NCBI RefSeq assembly: GCF_001544975.2
Contig: NZ_FCOG02000005.1
Location: 1-64,000 of the forward strand
DNA length: 64,000 bases
From: Caballeronia arationis
GTDB lineage: Bacteria > Pseudomonadota > Gammaproteobacteria > Burkholderiales > Burkholderiaceae
Reading direction: 5' to 3'
The position numbers were made by a program, and so were the translations under genes. A model generated the notes under the pieces. It made no database searches and was not told the origin of the DNA. It was given only the letters and a program-made list of their open reading frames with translations. This document shows positions 48,327-56,432 of the stretch, piece by piece; the first letter of the stretch is position 1; each line of letters begins with the position of its first letter.

Positions 48327-49451
48327 ATGGAAGAACGACCGCAAGCCCACGAACACCCGGCGTCCGCCGAACAGGCGCGCAATAGCCCAACCCGTCGAAG
48401 AGTAAAACAAGGCGACGTCATCCCCACCAACACGCCGCTCGCCTCGCAACGCAACCAGGTCGGCAGCGCGATCGAGTCCGCCGGCGCGATCGTCGCGAGC
48501 AGCATGCAGGACATTCTCGCGAGACATGCCACGCAAGAATCCGCGAGCCTCATCGATACCGTCAAGACCTTGATGGCCGGTCTCTCGCCCGACGAAGCCG
48601 CTCGCCTTCGCACCGAGTTGCTGACGGGCGAACCCAATGCCTGGCACGCAAACGCGGCGCGTCATCCGGATGAGGAGTTCGCCTTCGGATGGCGCGACGG
48701 TGAATATCCTTACCGACACTTGATGTCGCGCCGCAATTACGAAAGGCAGAAGTATCAGCTTCAGGTCGAATTGCTGAAGCTGCAGGCGTGGGTTCGCGAG
48801 ACGGGCCAACGTCTCGTCGTGCTGTTCGAGGGACGCGACGCCGCCGGCAAGGGCGGGACGATCAAGCGCTCCATGGAGCATCTGAATCCGCGCGGCGCGA
48901 GAGTCGTCGCGCTGGAAAAACCCACCGCGACCGAGCGCTCGCAATGGTATTTCCAGCGCTATGTGCAGCATCTGCCGACCGCGGGCGAGATCGTGCTCTT
49001 CGACCGCTCCTGGTACAACCGCGCAGGTGTCGAGCGCGTGATGGGCTTCTGCTCCGACCAGGAATACACCGATTTCATGCAGCAGGTTCCGGAATTCGAG
49101 CGGCATCTCGCGAGAAGCGGCATTCACGTCGTCAAGTTCTGGTTTTCGGTGAGTCGTGAAGAGCAGCGACGCCGTTTCAGGGAACGCGAAATCCATCCGC
49201 TCAAGCAATGGAAGCTGCGTCCGGTCGACGTTGCTTCGCTCGAAAAATGGGACGAATACACGCAAGCGAAGGAGGACATGTTCGCCCGGACCGATACCGC
49301 CGACTGTCCGTGGACCGTCATTCGTTCCGATTGCAAGAAGCGAGCGCGCCTGAACGCAATGCGTCATCTGCTGCACAAGTTGCCGTATGCGAACCGCGAT
49401 CTGAAGACGATCGGCCCCGTCGATTCGCTGATTGTCGGCCGGGCGCTGTAG
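48327..49451 (+). CDS. ppk2: polyphosphate kinase 2, with N-terminal extension
   Basis: A PPK2-family enzyme of about 374 residues that moves phosphate between polyphosphate and nucleoside di- or monophosphates. Walker A is FEGRDAAGKGGTIK and the Walker B / lid region is LFDRSWYNRAGVERVMGFCS. About 110 residues before the catalytic domain are Gln/Ala/Ser-rich without known domain. The start is uncertain: ATG 48327 (MEERPQAHEH), ATG 48300 or ATG 48183. Another ppk2 lies at 54132. Confidence 0.88.
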   Translation: MEERPQAHEHPASAEQARNSPTRRRVKQGDVIPTNTPLASQRNQVGSAIESAGAIVASSMQDILARHATQESASLIDTVKTLMAGLSPDEAARLRTELLTGEPNAWHANAARHPDEEFAFGWRDGEYPYRHLMSRRNYERQKYQLQVELLKLQAWVRETGQRLVVLFEGRDAAGKGGTIKRSMEHLNPRGARVVALEKPTATERSQWYFQRYVQHLPTAGEIVLFDRSWYNRAGVERVMGFCSDQEYTDFMQQVPEFERHLARSGIHVVKFWFSVSREEQRRRFREREIHPLKQWKLRPVDVASLEKWDEYTQAKEDMFARTDTADCPWTVIRSDCKKRARLNAMRHLLHKLPYANRDLKTIGPVDSLIVGRAL

Positions 49452-49594
49452 TCATCGGCGCGCGTCCTCGTCCGCACCGAACCGCCATCCCCGTGCGCCC
49501 GGCGGAGTTTTTCGGACCCGCCGACTGAACGATCGAAATAGCGGGTACCATGGCTTTCGAAAGCCCCTGACCCTTCCGGTCTTCGAGAGCGACC

Positions 49595-50725
49595 ATGCGA
49601 CTGGCCGATTTCATCTTGCGCGACATGGAATCCATTCTCGTGCAATGGGAAGCGTTCGCAGCAACCCTGTTGCCCGCCGCCGCGGAGATGAAGTCGCTCG
49701 CGTTGCGCGATCACGCGCAGCAGATTCTGGAGGCCGTCGCGAAAGATCTGGCGACCTTCCAGAGCCGCGAAGCCCAAATGGACAAGTCGCTCGGCAACGG
49801 ACCGGTCGCCCTCGGCGCGCCGGAAACGGCCGCACAGACGCACGCGGTCCTCCGGGCGTGCAGCGGCTTCGACATCAGGCAGCTCGCCGCCGAATATCGC
49901 GCCCTGCGCGCGAGCGTGCTGCGGCTCTGGATGGACGACTGCGCGCCGGGTCAACCGTTCATCGATGACGTCATACGGTTCAACGAAGCGATCGACCAGG
50001 CGCTGGCGGAATCAATCGGCTTTTTCAGCGGGCAAGTGGACCAGGCGCGCAACCTGTTGCTCGGCATGCTCGGGCATGACATGCGCAGCCCGCTTCAGAC
50101 CATCCAGATGACCGCCTCGTACCTCGCCGCGCTCAACGCCGGCGCGAAGGTATCGGAAGCGGCGGCACGGCTGATCAATAGCGGCGCACGCATGCAGGCG
50201 CTGCTCGACGATCTGCTCGATCTCAACCGCACCAATCTGGGTCTCGGCATCAACATTGCGCCGGTGGAGGTCGATCTGACGCGTCTCTTCGCCGATGAAC
50301 TCGATCTCGTGCGCGCCGCGCATCCCGACGTTCGCATCGACCTCGAAGCGGCGGGTGAACTGCGCGGCGTCTGCGACGGCCGGCGGCTTCAGCAACTGCT
50401 CGGAAACCTGGTGCTGAACGCAATCAAATACGGCGCCCCCAACGAGCCGGTCCGCGTAACGATGACGGGCGATCCGCAACACATCCGCTTCGACGTCAGC
50501 AACACGGGCCCGCGCATCGAGCCGCCGGCGCTCGAGCTCATCTTCGATCCGCTTCACCGTGGTGCAAACCAGGCGAACCAGTACGACTCGGACGGCAATC
50601 TCGGCCTCGGTCTCTACATTGCGCGCGAGATCGCCAAGGCGCACGGCGGCGAGATCGCGGCGCGCTCGGACGAGCAGCAGACCACCTTCTCGGTGCGCCT
50701 GCCGCGCGTTGGGCCGCCGGCTTAG
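49595..50725 (+). CDS. soluble sensor histidine kinase (orphan)
   Basis: A 376-residue kinase without membrane segments. N-terminal about 140 residues form a helical RsbRD-like sensor; HisKA follows with phospho-acceptor His161 in MLGHDMRSPLQTI; the HATPase domain has an N-box (LVLNAIKYG) and G-box (GNLGLGLYIAREIAKAHGG). No response regulator is in the window. Signal likely internal; RsbRD label is from general pattern. Confidence 0.87.
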   Translation: MRLADFILRDMESILVQWEAFAATLLPAAAEMKSLALRDHAQQILEAVAKDLATFQSREAQMDKSLGNGPVALGAPETAAQTHAVLRACSGFDIRQLAAEYRALRASVLRLWMDDCAPGQPFIDDVIRFNEAIDQALAESIGFFSGQVDQARNLLLGMLGHDMRSPLQTIQMTASYLAALNAGAKVSEAAARLINSGARMQALLDDLLDLNRTNLGLGINIAPVEVDLTRLFADELDLVRAAHPDVRIDLEAAGELRGVCDGRRLQQLLGNLVLNAIKYGAPNEPVRVTMTGDPQHIRFDVSNTGPRIEPPALELIFDPLHRGANQANQYDSDGNLGLGLYIAREIAKAHGGEIAARSDEQQTTFSVRLPRVGPPA

Positions 50726-51065
50726 ACCTCGGATCGGAACGCACCCCGATGCGCTCGAGACGACCGTCCGTTCGTTTCGATTCCGGGCATTCAACCCACG
50801 TAATCCACACAAGAAGTTCGCAGAACTGCCTTACAAGTTCTTTCGGATCGGCGTATCTTTCTTTGCAGCGCACCCGGAGGGTTCGCCCGTCCGCCGCGCG
50901 CAGGTATCACGCTCGACGCGCGCGGGATTTCACCACCGTTTCGGCGGGCCTCGACAGCCGCACGCGTCAGGGGAGTCGCACCACCGCAATACAGGAGCCG
51001 TGCCGATTGCGTGCCCGTGCAGTTTCGTCCGGGCCGTTTGAAGATTTCGTCAAAGGAGAATCGCA
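50726..51065 (+). other. 340-base spacer between kinase and BON gene
   Basis: No gene was seen. AGTTC-type inverted repeats (AGTTCGCAGAACT near 50815-50827 and AAGTTCTTT near 50836) could be a control site for the BON gene. Otherwise nothing clear. Confidence 0.35.
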
Positions 51066-51419
51066 ATGAATGCACTAAAACCACTCAAGTTGGCGGCTGG
51101 CGTTCTCGTCGTCATGGCGTCCATCAGCGTTGCATCCATCAGCGCGCATGCGCAATCGAGCGATGCAGCCGCCGCGCCCACCGCGAAGTCGACGAAGGCG
51201 ACGAACAAGGCGCTCGCCAAGGAAGTGCGGAAGGCACTGACGAAGACGAAGGGCCTGGTTTCGTCGAACATCAACATTCGTGCGCACGACGGCGTAGTGA
51301 CGCTCGCGGGCACCGTGCCCGACAACTCGCAGATCGACAAAGCGACCGAGGCCGCCAAAGGCGTGGCCGGCGTGACATCAGTGAAAAACGCGATCACGGT
51401 CCATTCGATCGGGCAGTAA
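51066..51419 (+). CDS. periplasmic BON-domain protein
   Basis: A 117-residue protein: signal peptide (cut after AHA, residue 29) and one BON domain (about 45-115; DGVVTLAGTVPDNSQID, AKGVAGVTSVKNAITV). BON proteins such as OsmY are induced by osmotic and other stress and bind membranes. AAAGGAG precedes the ATG. Confidence 0.9.
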   Translation: MNALKPLKLAAGVLVVMASISVASISAHAQSSDAAAAPTAKSTKATNKALAKEVRKALTKTKGLVSSNINIRAHDGVVTLAGTVPDNSQIDKATEAAKGVAGVTSVKNAITVHSIGQ

Positions 51420-51437
51420 GCGCCGCAACGGCCTCGC

Positions 51438-51479
51438 CGCTTCGGTGCCAGTCGCGGCGGCGCGACCGGCACCGAAGCG
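51438..51479 (+). terminator. long hairpin after BON gene
   Basis: CGCTTCGGTGCC / GGCACCGAAGCG (51438-51449 with 51468-51479) plus inner GTCGCG / CGCGAC. 18 bp in all with one mismatch, no U-tract. It may terminate or protect the BON transcript. Confidence 0.5.
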
Positions 51480-51722
51480 CAGTTCCGTCGGAGCGCGTCG
51501 CAGGGCGCGAACCACGCGACGTCAAACGACTGCTTCGGCAGAACCGGAGCGGCATGTTCCGCGGGCACTCGTTTCATCTTCCGACACAACTGGCCTCACC
51601 GAGCGCCAGCGCTTCAACAATCCCGTCGACCATCGATAAACCGTGCTTTCCCTATCGAGAAAGCCACTATCATGCAAAGGCTGGCTACACAGACGACGCC
51701 CGATAAAAAAACGAGGTGAGAC

Positions 51723-53309
51723 GTGGAATTCGTCAGAACGCTACTCGAACAGCAGCCGCTGATGGCCGTGTTCCTCACCATCGCAATCGGCTATCTCGTC
51801 GGCGAGATCAATATCAAGGGCTTTTCGCTTGGGGTGGGCGCCGTGCTCTTCGTCGCGCTCGGGGTCGGCTGGTTCGCGCCCAAGGCGGCGCCGGCCCCGA
51901 TGGTCGGCACGCTCGGGCTCGCGCTCTTCCTCTATACGGTGGGCGTCCAGTACGGCAAGCAGTTCTTCCTCGGCCTGACGAGCGCCAGCGGCCGCCGCGC
52001 CAACCTGATCGCGCTCATCGGCGTGCTGGTGGCCGGCATCGTGAGCATCGTCATCCAGCACGCGATGCATCTGAAGCTCGGCTACGCGCTCGGCCTCTTC
52101 GCGGGATCGGGCACGAGCACGGCGGCGCTGCAGGCGACCATCGCGACGCTCCGCAACGACGACGCCGCCGTCGGCTACTCGGTCTCCTACCCGTTCGGCG
52201 TGGCCGGGCCGATCCTGCTGCTCTATCTCGCGTTCATGCTGAAGAAGCCGAAGATCGACACGGCGGCGGGCGCGGGCCTCGAATACGTCGAGATTGCGCT
52301 CTCCAACCCGGCGCTCTTTGGCAAAACGCTCGGCGACGTGACCGCGCTGCTGCCCCCCGACGTGCAGATCGTCGCGCGCCGCTCCGCGCACCACAACGAA
52401 CCGGCGACGCCGGCCATCGTCATCGGCGAGAACGACGTCCTGCTCGCCGTCGGGCCGAGCCGCGAGACGCTCGACCGCGCGCGCGAAGTCCTGGGCGTTG
52501 CGGCGCCCGGCCGCGTCACGAGGGATCGGAGCGATCTCGACTACATCCGCATTTTCGCGTCGCGCGCGACCGTGGTGGGCCGGCCGCTCGGCGATCTGCA
52601 ACTGCCGGGCGACAAGGCGTCGATCGTCGCGCAAGTGCGCCGCGGAGACACCGACATTCTGCCGAGCCCCGAACTCGTCCTCGAATTCGGCGACCGCATC
52701 GGCCTGCTCGCCAATCGCAGCGATTTTCCGGCGCTGCGCAAGTACTTCGGCGATTCGATCAAGGGAACCGCCGAGTTCAGCTATATCTCGATCGGCCTCG
52801 GCATGGCACTTGGCTTTCTGCTCGGCGCGGTGCAGATTCCGTTGCCGGGCATCGGCAAGCTCGCGCTGGGGCTCTCGGGCGTCCTGATCGTCGCGCTCGT
52901 GCTCGGCCGGTTGCGGCGCACGGGCGGCATGAACTGGACGATCCCGCTCTCCGCCAATCTCGTGATGCGCAACCTCGGTCTCACGCTGTTTCTCGCGCAG
53001 GTCGGGATGGCGTCGGGGCCGAAGTTCGCGGCGACGATCACCGAGACGGGGCTTCTGATGCTCGGTCTCGGTGCCATCGTGCTGCTCGCGCTGGTGGTGC
53101 CGGTGCTGGTGCTCGGGCTCGTGGTGTACCGCATGCCCTTCGACGAAGTGGCGGGCATCGTCGCGGGCGCGTGCGGCAATCCGGCGATCCTCGCGTTCGC
53201 GAACAAGCTCGGTCCGACCGAGCGCCCCGACATCGGCTACGCGATGATCTTTCCCGGCATGACGATCGTGAAGATCCTGTTCGTCGATATCGTCGGCGCG
53301 CTGATGTAG
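51723..53309 (+). CDS. AAEex-family transporter (AspT-like)
   Basis: A 528-residue membrane protein of the aspartate:alanine exchanger family: five to six helices, a cytoplasmic part with TrkA_C-like segments (about 190-355), then five to six helices. Segments such as GLFAGSGTSTAALQATIATL and GIVAGACGNPAILAFAN are the mirrored membrane motifs. It starts with GTG 51723 behind GAGGTGAG. The substrate is unknown; a dicarboxylic amino acid exchange is plausible given gadB and aspD nearby. 303 bases (51420-51722) separate it from the BON gene. Confidence 0.87.
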   Translation: MEFVRTLLEQQPLMAVFLTIAIGYLVGEINIKGFSLGVGAVLFVALGVGWFAPKAAPAPMVGTLGLALFLYTVGVQYGKQFFLGLTSASGRRANLIALIGVLVAGIVSIVIQHAMHLKLGYALGLFAGSGTSTAALQATIATLRNDDAAVGYSVSYPFGVAGPILLLYLAFMLKKPKIDTAAGAGLEYVEIALSNPALFGKTLGDVTALLPPDVQIVARRSAHHNEPATPAIVIGENDVLLAVGPSRETLDRAREVLGVAAPGRVTRDRSDLDYIRIFASRATVVGRPLGDLQLPGDKASIVAQVRRGDTDILPSPELVLEFGDRIGLLANRSDFPALRKYFGDSIKGTAEFSYISIGLGMALGFLLGAVQIPLPGIGKLALGLSGVLIVALVLGRLRRTGGMNWTIPLSANLVMRNLGLTLFLAQVGMASGPKFAATITETGLLMLGLGAIVLLALVVPVLVLGLVVYRMPFDEVAGIVAGACGNPAILAFANKLGPTERPDIGYAMIFPGMTIVKILFVDIVGALM

Positions 53310-53311
53310 CG

Positions 53312-53566
53312 TCAGGCGAAGCCGTCGCGCAGGATCTGGGCGGTCAGCGCGCGGTTCTTCCAGTGCATGTTGTGAATGCGCTTCTGCAACTGGCCGAGCG
53401 CATTGGGATCGATGCTCCGGTAGGTGAGCACCGCAGCCGGGCGCGACCCGTCGCCGGGTGCGTGCTCGATCTCGTCGAACGGCGGAAAGCCGTACTTCGC
53501 CAGGAACTCGCCGATCTCTTCGTCGGACGTATCGGGTGCGAGGTTGCCGAGATAAAGACGTGTCAT
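53312..53566 (-). CDS. RRM-domain RNA-binding protein
   Basis: An 84-residue protein with one RNA recognition motif: RNP2 LYLGNL at residues 4-9, then DTSDEEIGEFLAKYG. The RNP1 region is weak (PAAVLTYRS), so RNA binding may be altered. It ends two bases from the convergent AAEex gene. Function unknown. Confidence 0.8.
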   Translation of the reverse strand: MTRLYLGNLAPDTSDEEIGEFLAKYGFPPFDEIEHAPGDGSRPAAVLTYRSIDPNALGQLQKRIHNMHWKNRALTAQILRDGFA

Positions 53567-53707
53567 GGCAGAACTCCAGTTGATCGGCCGTGCATATGAC
53601 GTTGCGGAGCGCGTCGCATTCCTGCGCTCGTCGTTCGCCTTCACGGACCTCGTGGACTCATATTACGCAAAGCGTCCGGAGGCCGCAAATCGGTGTGCGC
53701 CGCGCGC

Positions 53708-54085
53708 TCATCGTGCGCCGTCCGCTGAAGTCGAACGGCGATGAAAATCGACCGCCCGGTCGAGGTTGTGGAACATGCGTTCCCGGCCGAGCGTCTCGCC
53801 GAGCGGCGAACGCTGCACCATCTCCAGCACGCCCGGATTCAGCCCGACGAGCCACAGCGACACACCCGCCTGCCGAAAGTGCTCTTCGGCACGCGTGAGC
53901 ATCTTGAGCGCTGTGTATTCGATATCGAACACGCCGCCGGGATCCAGCACCACGACACGCGCGGCTCGGCCTCTTCGATAAACGCGCGCATCTTCTGCCC
54001 GACGAGCTTCGCGTTGGCAAAGAAAATGCGGCCCTCGGGCCGCAACACCAGCAGAATGATCGGTAACCCGCAGCCCCGGTCCGCC
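53708..54085 (-). pseudogene. SulP anion transporter remnant (STAS end only, frameshifted)
   Basis: Two reading frames on the minus strand join into the C-terminal STAS domain of a SulP-family transporter: first LLVLRPEGRIFFANAKLVGQ, then VVLDPGGVFDIEYTALKM and LWLVGLNPGVLEMVQRSPLG. A two-base duplication (AC AC, 53955-53958 on the plus strand) breaks the frame; removing it restores EPRVVVLD. The membrane part (about 400 residues) is missing: ppk2 fills the place. A decayed, truncated gene is the simplest reading. Confidence 0.75.
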
Positions 54086-54131
54086 GACATGCGGCGCGCG
54101 GGTCCCGAATGGAGCATCGGCGCAGGTTCGC

Positions 54132-54953
54132 TCAGAACTTCTCCGGTACGTACTTGTATGGATAATCCGGTTCGCGATAGCCCTTCGGGCCTTGTCGCTT
54201 CGGCAGCGTGATCTTCGGCCGCGGCATCGCTTCGTAGGGAATGCTTTTCAGCAGATGCGTGATGATGTTGAGCCGCACGCGCTTCTTGCTGTTCGAACGC
54301 GCGACGAACCACGGCGCGAAATCGGTATCGGTGGCGGCGAACATGTCGTCCCGCGCGCGTGAGTAGTCGTACCAGCGGCTGTACGAATCCAGGTCCATGC
54401 GCGAGAGCTTCCAGACCTTGCGCCCGTCGTGGATGCGCCCCTGAAGCCGCCGCGTCTGCTCCTCCTCGCTCACTTCGAGCCAGTACTTGATGAGCGTGAT
54501 CCCCGATCCGACGATCGCGCGCTCGACGAGCGGCACCGCCATCAAAAACGACTCGGCCTGTTCCTTCGTACAGAAACCCATCACACGCTCGACGCCCGCG
54601 CGGTTGTACCAGCTGCGGTCGAAGATCACGATTTCGCCCGCGGCCGGCAGATGCGGCAGATAGCGCTGCACGTACATCTGGCTTTTCTCGCGATCGGTCG
54701 GAGCAGGCAGGGCGATCACGCGAAACACACGCGGGCTCACGCGTTCGGTGATCGCCTTGATCGTACCGCCCTTGCCCGCGCCGTCGCGCCCTTCGAAGAC
54801 GATGCAGATCTTCGCGCCCGTCTGCACGACCCATTCCTGAAGCTTCACCATCTCGACATGCAGCCGCGCAAGCTCCTTTTCGTAGGCCTTGTTCGACATC
54901 GGGGCTTCCGGATCGTCGCTGGCTTCGGTCTCTTGCTTGTTGCCCTTGCCCAT
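54132..54953 (-). CDS. ppk2: polyphosphate kinase 2 (class I)
   Basis: A 273-residue PPK2. Walker A is FEGRDGAGKGGTIK; IFDRSWYNRAGVERVMGFC is the Walker B and lid region. Class I enzymes phosphorylate NDP with polyphosphate. It starts 74 bases after gadB stops, on the same strand, so is likely in the aspT-aspD-gadB operon. Compared with the ppk2 at 48327 it has no long N-terminal extension. Confidence 0.93.
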   Translation of the reverse strand: MGKGNKQETEASDDPEAPMSNKAYEKELARLHVEMVKLQEWVVQTGAKICIVFEGRDGAGKGGTIKAITERVSPRVFRVIALPAPTDREKSQMYVQRYLPHLPAAGEIVIFDRSWYNRAGVERVMGFCTKEQAESFLMAVPLVERAIVGSGITLIKYWLEVSEEEQTRRLQGRIHDGRKVWKLSRMDLDSYSRWYDYSRARDDMFAATDTDFAPWFVARSNSKKRVRLNIITHLLKSIPYEAMPRPKITLPKRQGPKGYREPDYPYKYVPEKF

Positions 54954-55027
54954 GGTCGTCTCCCTCTCCGAGTGGTGGGCGCGTCCGCATCGCCGTCAGT
55001 GGCGACAGCGCGTGCGGACGCGCCGTA

Positions 55028-56407
55028 TCAGCACTTCGCCGCCGTGGTCTTTTCGTCGCCGTGCCCGTGCAGCGTCGGCGCGGTCGCGCTGCCGCCGTGC
55101 TGCTCCAGATACTTGCACGCACCGATTATGTCCCGCGCCAGGATCATCGCGACGTTGTGGTTGATGTGCGGCCGCACGACGACGCGCAGACTTCTGACTT
55201 CCTGTGCATCGGGTGGCATCGAATACGCCGACAGCACCCAGCCCTTCTCGCGCACCTTGTTCGAGACGTCGAACTCGTTGAAGTTTTTCACCTTCGGATC
55301 GAGTGTAACGGCCACCACCGGAATGCGCTGCGTCTCGTTCATGATCGTGAAGTAGCCGCTTTCCACGAGCGCGTTGCGCAGCGCCACGGCGTTCTTGAGC
55401 GTGTGCGTCATGCCGCGCTTGTAGCCGTCGAAGCCAAGCCGCAGGAACTGGTAATACTGCACCGCGATCGGCGCGGCGTTGCGGCTGAAGTTGAGCGTCG
55501 CGGTGGGCATCTCGCCGCCCAGGTAGTTCACATAGAAGATCAGGTCCTCGTTGAACACCTTGCGCTCGCGGAACACCACCCATCCGAGACCCGGCGGCGT
55601 CAGCCCGAACTTGTGCCCCGACGCGTTGATCGACTGCACGCGCGGCAGCCGGAAGTCCCACTTGTAGTCGGGATAGAGAAACGGGTTCACGAAGCCGCCC
55701 GAAGCGCCGTCGATATGCATGGGGATCGAGATGCCCGTCTTCTTCTCGTAGGCGTCGAGCCAGTCGTGAATCTCCTGGATGTCGTCGTCCTCTCCGGTGA
55801 AGGTCTGCCCCGCGATTGCGACCACCGCGATGGTGTTCTCGTCGACGAACTTGTCGAGGTGCTCGGCGGTCAGGCGATAGTTGCCCGGCTTGAGCGGCAC
55901 GATGCGCGGCTCGACGTCGAAGTAGCGCAGGAACTTCTTCCAGACGATCTGCACGTTGCCGCCTGTCACCATGTTCGGGCGCGTCGCGTCCTTGCCCGCC
56001 TTCTCGCGTGCCTGCCGCCAGTTCCACTTGTGCGCGAGGCCCGCGAGCATGCACGCCTCCGACGAGCCGATGGTCGCCGTGCCATAAGGCTCGACGCCCT
56101 TCGGTCCGTTCCATAGCTGATGCAGCCACTTCACCATCCGCGTTTCCATCGCGAACACTTGCGGGTACATGTCATGGTCGATGTAGTTCTTGTACATGTT
56201 GCGCTTCGCGACCTCGACCGCTTCCGGCTCCGCGAAGGTCGTGACGAACGACGACATGTTCAGCATCGGGTTGGCGTCGGTCCATTCCTCGCTGACGACG
56301 AGCGCGGCGGCCGCGCGCGCCGAGATGCCTGACTGGGGGAACTCGTCCTCGGGTATCGGGAGGTTGAACTCGTCATACGGCGTGACTTTGTCCATCGATG
56401 TGTCCAT
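55028..56407 (-). CDS. gadB: glutamate decarboxylase
   Basis: A 459-residue PLP enzyme converting glutamate to GABA with uptake of a proton, a core acid-resistance reaction. The PLP Lys266 is in SINASGHKFGLTPPG, with MHIDGASGGFVNPF before it. The C-terminus ends HGHGDEKTTAAKC, with His/Lys as seen in pH-sensing tails of GadB. ATG 56407 has AGGAGAAG upstream. No gadC antiporter is found in the window. Confidence 0.94.
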   Translation of the reverse strand: MDTSMDKVTPYDEFNLPIPEDEFPQSGISARAAAALVVSEEWTDANPMLNMSSFVTTFAEPEAVEVAKRNMYKNYIDHDMYPQVFAMETRMVKWLHQLWNGPKGVEPYGTATIGSSEACMLAGLAHKWNWRQAREKAGKDATRPNMVTGGNVQIVWKKFLRYFDVEPRIVPLKPGNYRLTAEHLDKFVDENTIAVVAIAGQTFTGEDDDIQEIHDWLDAYEKKTGISIPMHIDGASGGFVNPFLYPDYKWDFRLPRVQSINASGHKFGLTPPGLGWVVFRERKVFNEDLIFYVNYLGGEMPTATLNFSRNAAPIAVQYYQFLRLGFDGYKRGMTHTLKNAVALRNALVESGYFTIMNETQRIPVVAVTLDPKVKNFNEFDVSNKVREKGWVLSAYSMPPDAQEVRSLRVVVRPHINHNVAMILARDIIGACKYLEQHGGSATAPTLHGHGDEKTTAAKC

Positions 56408-56432
56408 TTGCTTCTCCTGTGAAGGATGCAAG

